Notes under the pieces: model-generated
Told to the model about the DNA's origin: nothing
The model's database searches: none
The model's input: the letters and a program-made list of their open reading frames with translations, nothing else
DNA from: Ignelater luminosus
Lineage: Eukaryota; Arthropoda; Insecta; Coleoptera; Elateridae
Direction: 5' to 3'
DNA: 64,000 nt
Assembly: GCA_011009095.1 (NCBI GenBank)
Contig: VTPC01090693.1
Span: forward strand, 86,503 to 150,502
Shown: positions 22,620 to 33,560 of the stretch, piece after piece
How positions within the stretch are numbered: the first letter of the stretch is position 1
Layout: every line of letters begins with the position of its first letter
Program-made: the position numbers and the translations under genes

Positions 22620-23940
22620 TGTCCAAATTATTTATATATCCTATCGATTCTGGCGTCGCTAAGGCAAAATGTTTTAGGTTTCCATCTAATTTTTTTAATG
22701 GTTATTTAGTAATAATGTGTTGCGTGGTCTGTCTTTCGGAGCAGCAATCAGGAGAGAGTGCTCTGTTTCATTTATGATGGGAGTCTAATTAGTTGCCATG
22801 TAGCGTTCTTATTCGGTTAAGAGTAACCAAAGTTCTGCGCGGAAAATCAGAGCTAGGTAGAGTCTCCCCACATTTTGGCATTGCTGGGTTGGGCTTGTTG
22901 TTTTGCATGTTCTGTCACTGGGTGATCATGATAAAGTTATCTGCTGTCAGTACCGATGCAATTTTTGATAATGGCCTTCTGGAACGCAAGTGACCGCCAT
23001 TTGTACCTTCAATGCCCTTATGTACTGGTAATTGGGGGAGTGCTTGTCATTTTTTGGTATTTTCGTAGTAGTGCAGTCTTTCGGGCTTGGAGGGGAAATG
23101 TGGCTTAAGACCGGTAGCCATCCTGAGGGTGTGGACTTTATTGTATCAGATATCAGGGGCATCGTAGTATTAAGTTGCGTGTCATACTGTTTGGCAACCG
23201 AGTACACAAGTGCTAGAACTATGCACCGTAGAGTTGTTGCTGATGAACCCCAAGAGATTCCGCAGAGTTTCTGTAAGATGTTATTACGAGTTCTGAGGTT
23301 TGCTGTGGTTTTTTCAAGGTGCTGCTTGAACTACAGCGTTCGGTCTATGGTTACTCTCAGGTATGTAGGGGTTGGTAACGTGTCGAAGTAATTGGGTATC
23401 GGCATACACTTGGAGTCGCCTGTTAGCCGTTTTAATGTTTAAATAAAAGCAGCATACGTTGGTTTTATTGGAATTTGGATTAAGTCTCCATCGCCTAAAC
23501 TACTCAATCAGGTCTCGAAGATTTTCTGTTGGGTATTTTCAACTATAGTGTCTCTAGAAGCAATCGTTCAATCATCTGCGTAACCAAGTGTTTTAGATCG
23601 AGTGATCGGCATGTCGGCAATATGCAGACTAAACAGAATAAGGGCCAATACGGAACCTTGTAGTAGGCCGCTATTTAGTGCCTTTTGGGTGCTTGTGGTA
23701 TTTCCACAGTTACTTGGAATTGTCTGTCGCTCAACATGTTGTTTAACATTCTAGTGGTTGTTCCGCATGGGATTTCCCGTAATAATTTAAGAATAAGCCT
23801 ATCATACCAGACCGTATTATAAGCGACAATTAGGTCTATGAATGCTACAGCTTTTAGATTTTTCTGAAAGTCGACGTCTATGCAGCTTGTAAGGGCTAGG
23901 ACCTAGACTGTGGTGTTTCTTTCAGGTCTGATCTAAAACT
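22620..23940 (-). pseudogene. Jockey-like LINE reverse transcriptase, 3' part, broken
   Basis: Read on the minus strand from 23940. VAFIDLIVAYNTVWYDRLIL is the RT palm motif (FIDLxxAYDTVW). LREIPCGTTTRMLNNMLSDR and QFQVTVEI follow. The YADD region is degraded near 23600 (HLVTQMIERLLLETL). Later come WRLNPNKTNVCCF, the SxKTxxxxF-type motif, and then TLVTLNRIRTLHGNLIRLPS near 22800. The LNRIRTxHG motif occurs in the C-terminal tail of Jockey/I-type ORF2 proteins, before a Cys/His motif. Stops and frameshifts are frequent. No poly(A) tail or duplication was identified. Confidence 0.8.
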
Positions 23941-24067
23941 GATTTAAAGATGAAAAGAAGATTTAATAAAAAACAAAGACAAATAATTAAGAATTTCCAA
24001 ATAGGAAAACTAAAAACCTTTTACATAAAATAAAAGGTTGTTCTAACTTATAGGTGGGGTTTATTGG

Positions 24068-24356
24068 TTCAATAAATAAAGACAAAAATTAATATTGTCT
24101 CCCCACAAAAGTTTCAAATATTATGAAATATGAAACATGAAAACATTAAGGCGCCATCTAATAGGAATGCTGCTAATGTTGTAATTGATTTGTATATAAC
24201 CAGCATGAAGCGGGCAAGCATTTACTTTTATTATCCTCCACTGATGAGTCTAAACAAGGATGAAACGATCGTCTGGAGTTATGATAGTCAATTCTTGCAC
24301 AAATTTTTGAAACTTTTGTGGGGAGACAATATTAATTTTTGTCTTTATTTATTGAA
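24068..24356. mobile_element. 289-bp unit with perfect 51-bp inverted repeats carrying a hammerhead ribozyme
   Basis: 24068-24118 and 24306-24356 are exact reverse complements over 51 bases (left arm starts TTCAATAAATAAAGACAAAA and ends GTTTCAAA). The 187-base interior contains a type I hammerhead motif at 24230-24288, plus GGCGCCATCTAATAGGAATG near 24150. There is no coding potential; the open frame at 24130-24366 is incidental. Hammerheads with a short stem III are known in Penelope-like elements and in small circular-RNA retroelements (retrozymes). Which one this derives from is not decidable here, because no Penelope RT is in the window. Perfect arms suggest recent origin or gene conversion. 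Confidence 0.8.
24230..24288 (+). ncRNA. Type I hammerhead self-cleaving ribozyme
   Basis: All core bases are present. CUGAUGA is at 24241-24247, GAA at 24262-24264 and the cleavage triplet GUC at 24271-24273, with the cut expected after C24273. Stem I: CUCCA (24236-24240) pairs with UGGAG (24274-24278). After a UUAU bulge (24279-24282), AUUAUC (24230-24235) pairs with GAUAGU (24283-24288) with one wobble. Stem II: GUCU (24248-24251) pairs with GGAU (24258-24261), with two wobbles and an AAACAA loop. Stem III is only two pairs (AC/GU) with a GAUC loop, the short form seen in Penelope-like elements and retrozymes. The closing G-U pair of stem II is slightly weaker than the usual G-C. The fold was worked out by hand. 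Confidence 0.85.
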
Positions 24357-26436
24357 AGAAACATAAATTGGAACACATTTTATGAAGAAAAAATAAAAGG
24401 AGATGCAATTACCCAGAAGACCTAATAGGCAAAACAAAAAAAAGAGAAATAAAAAACGCAAATTAAACAAAGAAAATTTTTCAATTTAGGGAATTATAGT
24501 TTTGGACATACTACAATACAAAAATAGCTTTTGAAGTTAGTCATTCGCAATTAAAAGCAGTTTATGTCTGGATTTCTTAAAGTGGGTATCTTTTTGATGA
24601 AGTTAAAGTCAATAGAAGGTTAAATTCTATAATCATTATTAAACAGAGACTTCTTTAAATGTGGTAGTTAAAAAACTTTGTTCCTGACTGACTGTATTAA
24701 AAAAAAACTTCTTGGCACAAGAAAAAATTTATAAGAAAAGGTTTATAGTTAACTATAATAAAGACATTATTTGTTCAAATTACTCACGGATTTTCCTTTA
24801 AATCAAAAAGCATTCAAGTGAAAATTCATAATACACGGTGATCTGATATATTAACTCAAAATGCTAAAAAGACCTACAATTTGTTCATTAATGTTTAATT
24901 ACACTTATGTTATTAATATTTACCTAGTAAGAATTTTGTAGAAAAGGCAAGTAATTTTATTAAGAATCATTTGATACACTGGACATTTTATCTTTCTATA
25001 TAAATTGGAATTGTCAACTGTCTATCTAAAATGTCTAATATTAGAGCGCCCCATCGCTAAAAGGGATATGTTTATTCAAGTGTAGCAATACTTGTCATGT
25101 CACAACATTTTATTAGTTAGACTTTCCCTCAAGTCTACTCACTACATTTTGATAGTGCTGTCACTGTTTGTCTGCGACAGGTTTCCCTGCTTATATCACA
25201 GATAACCATCACATCTGATACCCGTCTCCTATCTGCAACCTGTGGAAGCTGCTGCTACATTATAGCTGCGGTTTCCTCTGAATTATTAACATCTATGAGA
25301 ATAAAATCAACAAATAAATAGTCAGTCGTTTCTTACAGATATTCCTTATTTTAAAAGTCATTATTATTTTAATGCTTTAATACCTACGTCACCTTTACGA
25401 TGTCTAATAAACTTCTATTATAGGTTGTAATATGGATTGCCTGGCGTAATTACTTGCATTAAGCAAACGTTACCAGTGTTTGCCAGCCATTATTCGCTTT
25501 TATCCATCTAGGAGCTTTTAATAATTAATGTTGAGGTATTTTCTTCACCTTTGTGCTTATATTTCGATTAAACTTAATTATCCTTGGTTTTCAATTCCAA
25601 TTTTAATTTAATTTATTCCAAACGAAATTTACTTGGTTTCTTTAGATGTTTATTGATTTCTTATAATTTCTTCTAGCAGCAAATTAAACAACGTAGCAGA
25701 ATTCAATAATTTTTTCCGACAAGAAAAGAAAGTTTAAGGCAGCAAACGCAATATTAACTTAATTTTCCGGTTTTCAAGTATAATTACACGAAATTTATTG
25801 CAATTATTATAAATTTCAAGTTTCCAAATTACACTGTCGGCTTTTTGTCTCGTAGAAATTTAAATTGCAAATTATAACGTTTTGTAGCTAATTAAATGTT
25901 TGATGGCTGATAAAGTATGCTAAATTTTAATTTAACATTTTGTAATATTCAGTTTTAAACTATTTAAACTGCAAAAGCATTAAAATTGTGCCATCATTAA
26001 TCACGTAATTGCAGTAGTTTGTAATTCTTTTTGTCCCATAGAATGAAACTTTAAAAATTCCATTTTGTCAAATTAAACTTTAGTATTTGTCAAACTCAAA
26101 CTTTACGTCTACATCTCACAACTTTGAAAGTCACTTCACTTTGTAGTAGAACTTTGAAGCCTGCGGTTTATGAAGGAAAATTTACTTTTGGTATTTATGG
26201 TTTGTATCTTAAAGCTCACTGCGAGGCTTATAAGTCTTAAGATTTATATGTAAGAAATTTATATATGTATGTATACGTTCCATTAGGAATTTCTGCGACT
26301 AAATTTTTATTTATTAAATAGAGAAGTTTTCAATTCGGAGCAATCTAAGTGGAGTTGTAAAGTAATTTCCGCACCCACATAAATAAAACAAGCAAACACC
26401 GATTTTCTCAATTTAATGAAAATTTATTTTTTCCAG
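24357..26436. other. Intron sequence, no gene seen
   Basis: AT-rich sequence up to the acceptor of exon B (TTTTTTCCAG ending at 26436). I find no diagnostic motif on either strand. Confidence 0.5.
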
Positions 26437-26730
26437 TTACACCGACGTGTAAACCAAATCAAACAAGGGTTCATGGTGTAGCGAAACAGGAAGAAGCTCG
26501 AATAACATGTCAAGTAGACGCAAATCCTCCCGACGTGCAATTCAGGTGGACATTTAACAATTCAGCTGACTCGGTAGACGTCGCTTCTTCGCATATTGCA
26601 AGGAGTGGGACGTCTAGTGTCGTCTCTTATACCCCCATGACAGAACTCGATTATGGTACTTTATTGTGCTATGCTTCCAACAGAATTGGACACCAGCGAG
26701 TCCCTTGTGTTTTTCATATCATTGCAGCAG
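26437..26730 (+). CDS. Sidestep-family receptor, exon B (complete Ig domain)
   Basis: The acceptor TTTTTTCCAG ends at 26436 and the donor is GCAGCAG|GTAAG after 26730. The first two bases complete the phase-1 codon left by exon A. It then reads TPTCKPNQTRVHGVAKQEEA and RITCQVDANPPDVQFRWTFN, the B-strand Cys and C-strand Trp. Next come ARSGTSSVVSYTPMTELDYG and TLLCYASNRIGHQRVPCVFH, the F-strand Cys in a DYGTLLC motif, ending IIAAG in phase 1. The VDANPPDVQFRWTFN, YTPMTELDYGTLLC and PCxFHIIAAG stretches are strongly conserved in arthropod Side-family proteins, where this is the last Ig domain before FN3. A frame with no breaks over 294 bases in repeat-rich surroundings supports selection. Confidence 0.9.
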
Positions 26731-28913
26731 GTAAGAAAAAGTATATCCGACTCATTTTTCTTTTGACTTCGCAAATTGTTATATCTCACATAATGTTATT
26801 AAAAATTTCAAGATGAACTCTTGTAGTATATTATATAATACCTCCAACTGTAGAAAATTTTTATAACGTGGAGAGCTTATTTTCTCAGCAAAGCGAGCAA
26901 TTTTCCTGTTTTGTTGAAAGCACACGGGACGCCCATTTTCGCTTTAAATTCACTTTGTAAGGCGTGAAGTTTTCCCAAATGCACTATATTTCATACCCCA
27001 TCTTCGCGTCTAACACAAAGTATTGACTCTTGTCAATCAAGACTTCATTTTTCCCAAAAGTCGGGGCAGTTTCGTAGGAGTTTTCCGATAAGATACCCGT
27101 AAATGGCACGTAAGGCCGTATCGTGTGCAGAGTTAATCATGCGGCACGCACCCCTAAAACCCTCTATAAAGTGCGTAAAGTATTCATGTGACTTAAAAAA
27201 TGATACCCCGCCGAGGCGGGGAAACTGCTATCTGAAAGCCTACGCCCGCCCTCCCTATCCGCAGCCGTATTTAAACGGTGAATACCGCGTTTCCTTGCAG
27301 AATTTAAAGCCAATAAATTTTTGTCCTAGACGAAATTGAGGAAACTTAATATTAGCTTAAAAATTGAACCGTGCAGTTGAGAATGTAACAAAAATTTATT
27401 TATGGATACTGAATTAGAGAGAGATTTCATCTCTTCTTTTGCGTAAAGAACATGAATGGAAAATATAACCGGATTATTTTATTTTCGGTTTCCCTTTATA
27501 AAATATTCTTTACGATGGGTTATATTCAAGATTTATTTTTCGCTAAAATAGTATTTTGTGTTAAAGTATGGACTGTAATAAAGTTATCTGCGTTATAAAT
27601 TTTAAAATGTTTAATTTTGAAAGTGTAATAGTCATAAATAATAATATTAAATTATACACGTTTAACATGAATATAAACTTGGTATAATAAAATTAACAGG
27701 AAGGTTTTGTCTGAAAGCACATAAAAAGATCCCTACTTAACTTTGAGAAAATCTGGACAATCCATGTACTTAATTTGAACAATTCTCCTGTATAAGGTTT
27801 TACTTCGATTGCGGATCATTATGAGCTCTTTAGCTGCATATGAAATTTTGATTTGAGGCAACAAAATCTCCCTATAATTGCATATCTAATCGTTGATTAA
27901 TGATTGAACAAAAGGAATCCAAAAGCTAGATGATTTTTACTAAAACTTTTATTGATTATGCTGCCCTAAACTGAATAGTGATGCGCAAAGATAAATCAAA
28001 TTACTATAAAAACTACCCGGATCTAAATTCTTCTAGAAGGGGAAAGTTAGTCTTTAGGTCAATTCAAAAGAAATCAGTTATAGGAATATCCTAAGATTTT
28101 AACGATATATTAAACAAGCAATCCAACAAAAACGTGTTATGTTTAAAACTGGATTCCTCATTAGTTAAATTGAGGTTTGTTTGCGTTCCCAAAACGCATA
28201 TACAACTGCAGTAATCTTCTTTCTCTTTTTCTTCTTCTCAGGATTTATTTCATCCATTCCTAAGTTTGGGTCTCTTCTACACTTTTGCATTTGTCTCTAT
28301 CTACCGCTGTTTGAACCTAGCTTTTTCAAACTGGGATTTTTCAGGAAACGAACCCATCTAGCAAATGCCAAACAACAGAGTCTCACTGATCTGTAGATTT
28401 CTGAGGTTTAGTTTTCCTTGCCCAATTTAATTTTACGACTTAGGTAAATACATTCATACACGTTCTTACTTGATCCCCGATTCTTATTTGAATAATTCTC
28501 CGGTTCGTTTTCTTATGCTGATATCTATAATCAATACTTGAGCCAAGCTGTAATGTTATTTTATAATATTGCATACATATCCGGACTCTGCTTTGAATTT
28601 TGTTTCAAATGTATTTATTCAGTATGAATTTATTATTTTATTTCTTCTTAAGCGCTTGCTAAATTGCTTATGTTGTTAAAAAAAATATTTTTTTCAAGGT
28701 TCGTCAAGTTTTAATTACTGTCTGTACGTGCCTTATTTTAGGGTAGAATTGTTTTGTAGACTTCTAAACATTTTTATCTCAAGATGAATTCGTAGAAACT
28801 ACGTTTATATTTTAGCGTTTTATGTTCGGAAGGAAGGTGGGTTTACAACCACAGAGCAAGAGTCAGTACTTTTCCATATTTTATATCCTATGTATTTCCA
28901 TAGTTTCGTAATA
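26731..28913. other. Intron start, with a G/C-rich island at 26880-27310
   Basis: Just past exon B, about 430 bases are clearly richer in G+C and CpG than the surroundings (for example GATACCCGTAAATGGCACGT). They include a 16-base palindrome CCCCGCCGAGGCGGGG at 27206-27221. No repeat family or coding signal was recognised. This could be a conserved intronic enhancer or an unannotated RNA. The rest, to 28913, is AT-rich and featureless. Confidence 0.45.
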
Positions 28914-30026
28914 CGAGGGTGGTCTGAAAAGTTTCCGACCTAACAAAGATACAAGACATTCTTTCTGAATCTTTTTTTCTTTTTTATCATAGTCTCCTTG
29001 TACCTCTACACACGTCTCCCAGCGATGCTCCCATCTCTGTAACCCGTCCAAATAGTACTCGGCATTTTTCTCTGCAAAATAATTGTTCACGAAGGTGATT
29101 GCCTCTTCATTTGACGAAAATCTTTGTCCTCCGAGCGCAATTTTTAGATGAGGGAACAAAAAGAAGTCGCTTGGGGCTAGATCTGGTGAGTAAGGCGGAT
29201 GGTCCAGCAGTTCAAACCGTAATTCGTGGATTTTCGCCATGGCAACCGCGGAGGTGTGAGACGGTGCGTTGTCTTGGTGAAACAGGATTTTCTTTTTCTG
29301 CAAATGTGGCCGTTTTTTCGCAAGTTCTGCCTTCAGCTTGTCAAGTAATGATGCATAGTATGCTCCTATAATGGTTTTTCCTTTTTGAAGATAATCGATT
29401 AAAATAACTCCATGACTATCCCAAAAAACAGTCGCCATCACTTTCCCAGCCGAAAAAACAGTTTTTGCTTTTTTTGGAGCCGGTTCCCCCTTTGCAGTCC
29501 ACTGTTTGGACTGTATTTTTGTTTCGGGCGTATAATGGTGTATCCAAGTTTCATCTACAGTAATTAATCGGCGCCAAAACTTGGATTTATTTCGCCTAAA
29601 CTGCGCCAAAAAAGCGTTGTAAATATTCATTCGAACACGTTTTTGGTCTAACGTGAGCAAACGCGGCACCCAACGCGCGGACAGCTTTCTCATGCCTAAA
29701 TGTTGATTTAATATGTGATAAACACGTTCTTTTGACATGTTCATAACCTCTGCTATCTCTCTCACTTTAATTCGGCGGTCGTCTAGCACCATTTGGTGAA
29801 CTTTGGCGATGTTTTCGTCGGTAGTTGCAGTTTTTGGACGTCCCGAACGTTCATCGTCTCCCAAGCTCTTTCGGTCACGTTTACATTCAGCAGCCCAAAA
29901 TTTCACTGTGATAAATGATGGTGCAGAGTTTCCATACACAGAATCCAACTCATCTTTTATTTGTGAAGGCGTATTGCCTTTCAAAAACAAATATTTAATG
30001 ACAGCTCGATACTCGATTTTGTCCAT
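28881..30026 (-). CDS. mariner transposase, open frame with read-through tail
   Basis: ATG at 30026 gives MDKIEYRAVIKYLFLKGNTP; the family start is chosen rather than a GTG two codons upstream. Residues 1-110 hold the paired HTH domain (SGRPKTATTDENIAKVHQMV in the linker). The DDE core shows the three Asp of a DD34D enzyme: ITVDETWIHHYTPETK, ILFHQDNAPSHTS and YSPDLAPSDFFLF, with exactly 34 residues between the second and third. The related copy stops at GDYVEK; here that stop is lost (GDYDKKEKKIQK). The frame runs on through the terminal repeat (GRKLFRPPSYYE) into flanking DNA, about 380 aa against the usual 345-350. It could encode a near-complete enzyme, but the element has lost one end. 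Confidence 0.85.
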   Translation of the reverse strand: MDKIEYRAVIKYLFLKGNTPSQIKDELDSVYGNSAPSFITVKFWAAECKRDRKSLGDDERSGRPKTATTDENIAKVHQMVLDDRRIKVREIAEVMNMSKERVYHILNQHLGMRKLSARWVPRLLTLDQKRVRMNIYNAFLAQFRRNKSKFWRRLITVDETWIHHYTPETKIQSKQWTAKGEPAPKKAKTVFSAGKVMATVFWDSHGVILIDYLQKGKTIIGAYYASLLDKLKAELAKKRPHLQKKKILFHQDNAPSHTSAVAMAKIHELRFELLDHPPYSPDLAPSDFFLFPHLKIALGGQRFSSNEEAITFVNNYFAEKNAEYYLDGLQRWEHRWETCVEVQGDYDKKEKKIQKECLVSLLGRKLFRPPSYYETMEIHRI

Positions 30027-30038
30027 TTTCACAAAAAT
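28914..30038 (-). mobile_element. mariner element, copy 1, one end missing
   Basis: The end at 28914 (after TA at 28912-28913) is CGAGGGTGGTCTGAAAAGTT then TCCGACCT, identical to both ends of copy 2 at 48055-49253. The homology to copy 2 stops just upstream of the transposase start, at about 30038, so the other inverted repeat is missing. Copies 1 and 2 are nearly identical through most of the coding region, showing fairly recent activity of this family. Confidence 0.9.
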
Positions 30039-31285
30039 TTCATTGACTTTTAGTAAATAATTTCAAGTTTGATAGGAAATTTCTTCTGATATTTAACTTG
30101 AAAGCTAGTGTTTTTTGTTTATAAAACGAACGTTCGAAGGTAGAATTCAGTTTTGACTATACGTTTCATTCTATGTTAAATTTAAATCAATTTTTAGGCT
30201 TGTGGTTGTCTGTGAGTAAAGGTAGTTAACTCTTAAATATTCACTTTGGAAATTTACAGGTTCTGTATTTCTTGATAAAAATATAAAATTTATCTTTCGA
30301 CGTATATTTGTTTTTTTTGTATGGACAGTGAGTTCGTTTGTTAATACTATAATTTCTTTTTCACCTTTTGCCGGGTAACAGTATTTTGTTTTCTTTTTAT
30401 ATATACGTACATGTTTTGCTGTTTTGTTTTTTGTTATTATTAAATTACTAAACCCAAGTAAAGTTTATTTACGTGTCTTAGTGACTTATATCTGTAAGGG
30501 CCTTTTATATGTGTATATTCTTCTTTTAAACAGTGTAAGTTTATTTTGAACCACGCCCTTTTCCGGCTTAGAGCTACGGGATTGAACACCTTCCGTCATT
30601 CGTAAAGGGCATTAGGCCTCTTTTTCGGGTTTTGCCCGTTACAAAGCTCCAACTTAAGCTTTATTCTAGCATGCTCTAATATTCTATAGTTGAAAATACA
30701 ACTTTTTACTTCCTTGATGCGTTGCTCAGGCTCAAAGTAAAGAAACAGGCGAGAACAAACGAGAAACAAACTCGGATACGATCTCTGATTTTTTACAAGC
30801 TGTATTGAACTGCACATTGGATTATTGGTATTTGTGATGTTTGTCCACGTTTCTAATCTTATCGTGTCTTCTTGTTTTCTTGTATCAAACACGTCTAAAG
30901 ATCACTATAAAATCTCACGCCCATCACTTTTTCTTATAGCCTCAAATAGTGACTATAAATACGGATATTACACTAATTCAAGTTTATTTTTATTCTAATT
31001 TATGTGGAAGCTCGTTTAGGTTTTTGCTGCATGGCATTTAGCTTCGTAGATATAATTGAGTCACACCTCCGTGTTTCTTAATTTTTTTACTTTGCCAATT
31101 TAGCTTTCTATTATTACTTTCTATTGATTCTTATCCACTGACTAAATATTGCTAACTGTTCGTTCATGCAAGCGTAATTCTTGCTTAACGATACATTCGC
31201 ATTGTATGAACTTCTAAGTGATTCAACAATCCTTCGTTGTCTGGCTCTCTTCAGATCTTTTAACTGATATCCTTTTTCGTCAAAT
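30039..31285. other. Intron sequence, no gene seen
   Basis: AT-rich. The short frame at 30596-30892 (minus) has no recognisable motif. Confidence 0.5.
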
Positions 31286-31289
31286 TCTC

Positions 31290-31475
31290 ACCAAGTCAAG
31301 TCAAGTCAAATCGGAGGCCACTGTAGGCTTTATGCATTTTCGGCCCAGGTGGAATGTAGCGGTTGGTGGTGAACGCTGCTGCAGGTGTTCAAGGATGGGA
31401 TACGATGGTTGATTGCAAACTTTTGTCTAAAACCCCCCGCAACGTGTCCGGCCTGGTCGGCTAGGCTCACCTTAT
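31290..31475. repeat. Dispersed repeat family B, copy 1
   Basis: A G/C-rich stretch with the blocks GTAGGC, TTTTCGG, GAACGCTGCTGCA, CAAGGATGG, GCAAAC, GTCCGGCCTGGTCGGC. The same blocks in the same order occur at 56955-57130. A short (AAGTC)n run at 31292-31308 adjoins it. It may be a SINE or a fragment of a larger element; no Pol III boxes were confirmed. Confidence 0.6.
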
Positions 31476-31479
31476 CAAT

Positions 31480-32207
31480 AAAGAAACCACATAGCTCTAA
31501 ATGAAACGGTCTCTAAGCAGATGGTACGTCATTATCCAATTTATATCGTCATTTGGTACCTAATAATTTCTGCACTTTAGAATATTCATATAAAAATTCT
31601 CATTACTTTAATCACTCTTGGTCTGCAAGTTCTACAGTAAATGAAAAGTTCTGTCTTCTTTGTTGTCTCATTTCTAGTTTGAGTAAAGTTGCAACATTGA
31701 AACCTTTTTGCTTCAAAATTCTAGTTATATTTGTATTCCAAGCTTTTCTGGACCCTTCTCATTTTATTCCTTCATTGATTTCTATTTTTTGTGTTATTTT
31801 AATTGTACTGCTTTCTTCAATTCTTACTATATTTCTAATCACATTAATTGTATTCCAGTTTTGATCACATACCACTTTTGCATTTAATGTCTCTCGAATT
31901 TCAACATTTTCCATTTGGAAGCTTCACCTCACACGCCTCTATTCTTGTTTTTTAGTGTGAAAATTGTTTCGGACATTTTAACTTGGCTTTACTTTGACAC
32001 TTCCTCTTAGTTGAGAAACGAGTTGTACAGAGCTGTATGGCGTAATATTTCTTTTTCAGATTTCCTGGTTTATCTATTATAGCTTAAGATTCCTTTTGAA
32101 ATTTTCATCAGAACTAATCTGACTAACTTAATCTGCTAATGATACATTAACATATTGGTGCCCTGCAAATTTCTTTTAGTTGAGGTGCTTCTTCGCTTGT
32201 ACGATCA
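31480..32207. other. Intron sequence, no gene seen
   Basis: AT-rich. Probably includes the 3' untranslated part of the LINE that follows on the minus strand, but no tail was identified. Confidence 0.45.
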
Positions 32208-33560
32208 CTACTCTGTGCTTAACACAACTTTACTGAGTAACAACAGATTGATTCTCTCTAACTTTAGACAATTGTGTAGCAGTTGTAAAGCTTTTTCGTT
32301 TGGATGTTGGTGTAGTCTGTTTTCCTGACTTTTAGCAAACTTGCCTATTTCTTCATTAATGTGAGCGATATCTAGGTTCCTGTGGATGTCTTCATTCGTG
32401 GTCTGATTTACTGTGGAAAGTTTAGATTTTTCTTCCATTACTTTTTGAAAGGCATCCCTAGAGTTTAATCTTATAATAGGTTCATACAGACTTTAATATC
32501 TGCTTGTACACTAGTAGCTTATTATCAGGCTAGAATGTTTTTCAATTATCTAGTACAATTTTCTATAGATACTTTAATTGAGATTGTTTTTTTTCTTGCT
32601 TTTTTCCCCAACTTTGCATCCAGCATTTTCCTCTTTGCGATATTTATATGAGTTGATTTAGTTTGTCTAGTCGTAAACACTGTTGACGGTTTTTTCAGTT
32701 TTTGTGTTGTTTCTTCTATGCCTTATTTTGTACTGTCAGTATTGATGTCAACAGCAAATGCGGCAGTAGTTGTTCCTTCTGTTTGTGGAATATCACTAGT
32801 GAATATTAGGTACAGATGTAACTCTTTCAGTTCTAACATCTCATCATTTTGTTTTACAAGAAATATTCTTCCTGGTAGGTTTGATTTTAGTAGTTGGCAG
32901 CAAACAACGTCTGTTCTAATTTCTAGTGCAAACTTTTGTAACAAACCTTATCAAAGGTTTATGACAAATCAAAAAAGATTACTGAGAGTATCTTTCTTCT
33001 TCAAATATTCTTTCAATTCTATTATCAATTCTTTGCACTTTGTCTATTATTGTTCAATGTTTGTTTTTAAATCCGAACAGTCGGTTTGGAATCAGCTTTA
33101 TACTTTTTTTTTCTTGGTCTAAATTTTTTTAGCAAGAGTTTCCTTATTTTTTTAGTCCCGATCACTTTTGGGAATTGCAATAACATGAATACGTTGCACT
33201 TTTCTTAAACTTTCTTTCCCGAACTTGTCAAACTATAAGAATTCATCCAAGTTTATGATTTTGTTTCTTTTATTCTTTGTTGTATTTTATGGTTTTTTCT
33301 ACTGTACGTTTTAGGTCTGTCGTTTATAGATCTCTGATTACTGTTTAGCTGAAACATTTGTTCCAGGTCCTCAGCAAATATTTAAAGTTTTTCTTTATTA
33401 TTTCTTGCCTAGCAGCTTTCTATTTTCTAGATAGGAAGTCTGTCAATCTTGATGTCTTGTTATTATCATAGATAATCTTTTCATGGATATTTCTTAACCT
33501 CTTTTTTTATTTTTTTATTTTGCTTTTGTTATTTACTTTAAGTCTTATAATGCGTTAGTG
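32208..33560 (-). pseudogene. Jockey-like LINE reverse transcriptase, broken
   Basis: Read on the minus strand. From about 33230, FGKESLRKVQRIHVIAIPKS is the pre-finger WKxAxVIxIPKPGK motif. IPNRLFGFKNKH-like text near 33060 corresponds to IPxxQFGFRxxH. At 32944-32723, LQKFALEIRTDVVCCQLLKS, NLPGRIFLVKQNDE, then LYLIFTSDIPQTEGTTTAAF and AVDINTDS is the palm region. The catalytic box FADDT is changed to FAVDIN. The open block 32438-32208 (NRNLDIAHINEEIGKFAKSQ-type text) matches the C-terminal tail of Jockey ORF2 (LHxDLxIxxxxEEIxKF). Several frameshifts. This is a different family from the copy at 22620-23940. Confidence 0.75.

Noticed and set aside
24130..24366. Open frame of 78 codons on the + strand
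   Set aside because: It covers the hammerhead and one inverted arm; its length is by chance and it has no protein motif.
29099..30060. Plus-strand open frames of 85-90 codons
   Set aside because: They are antisense shadows of the mariner transposase; the same applies to plus frames at 38768-39742 and 48852-49192.
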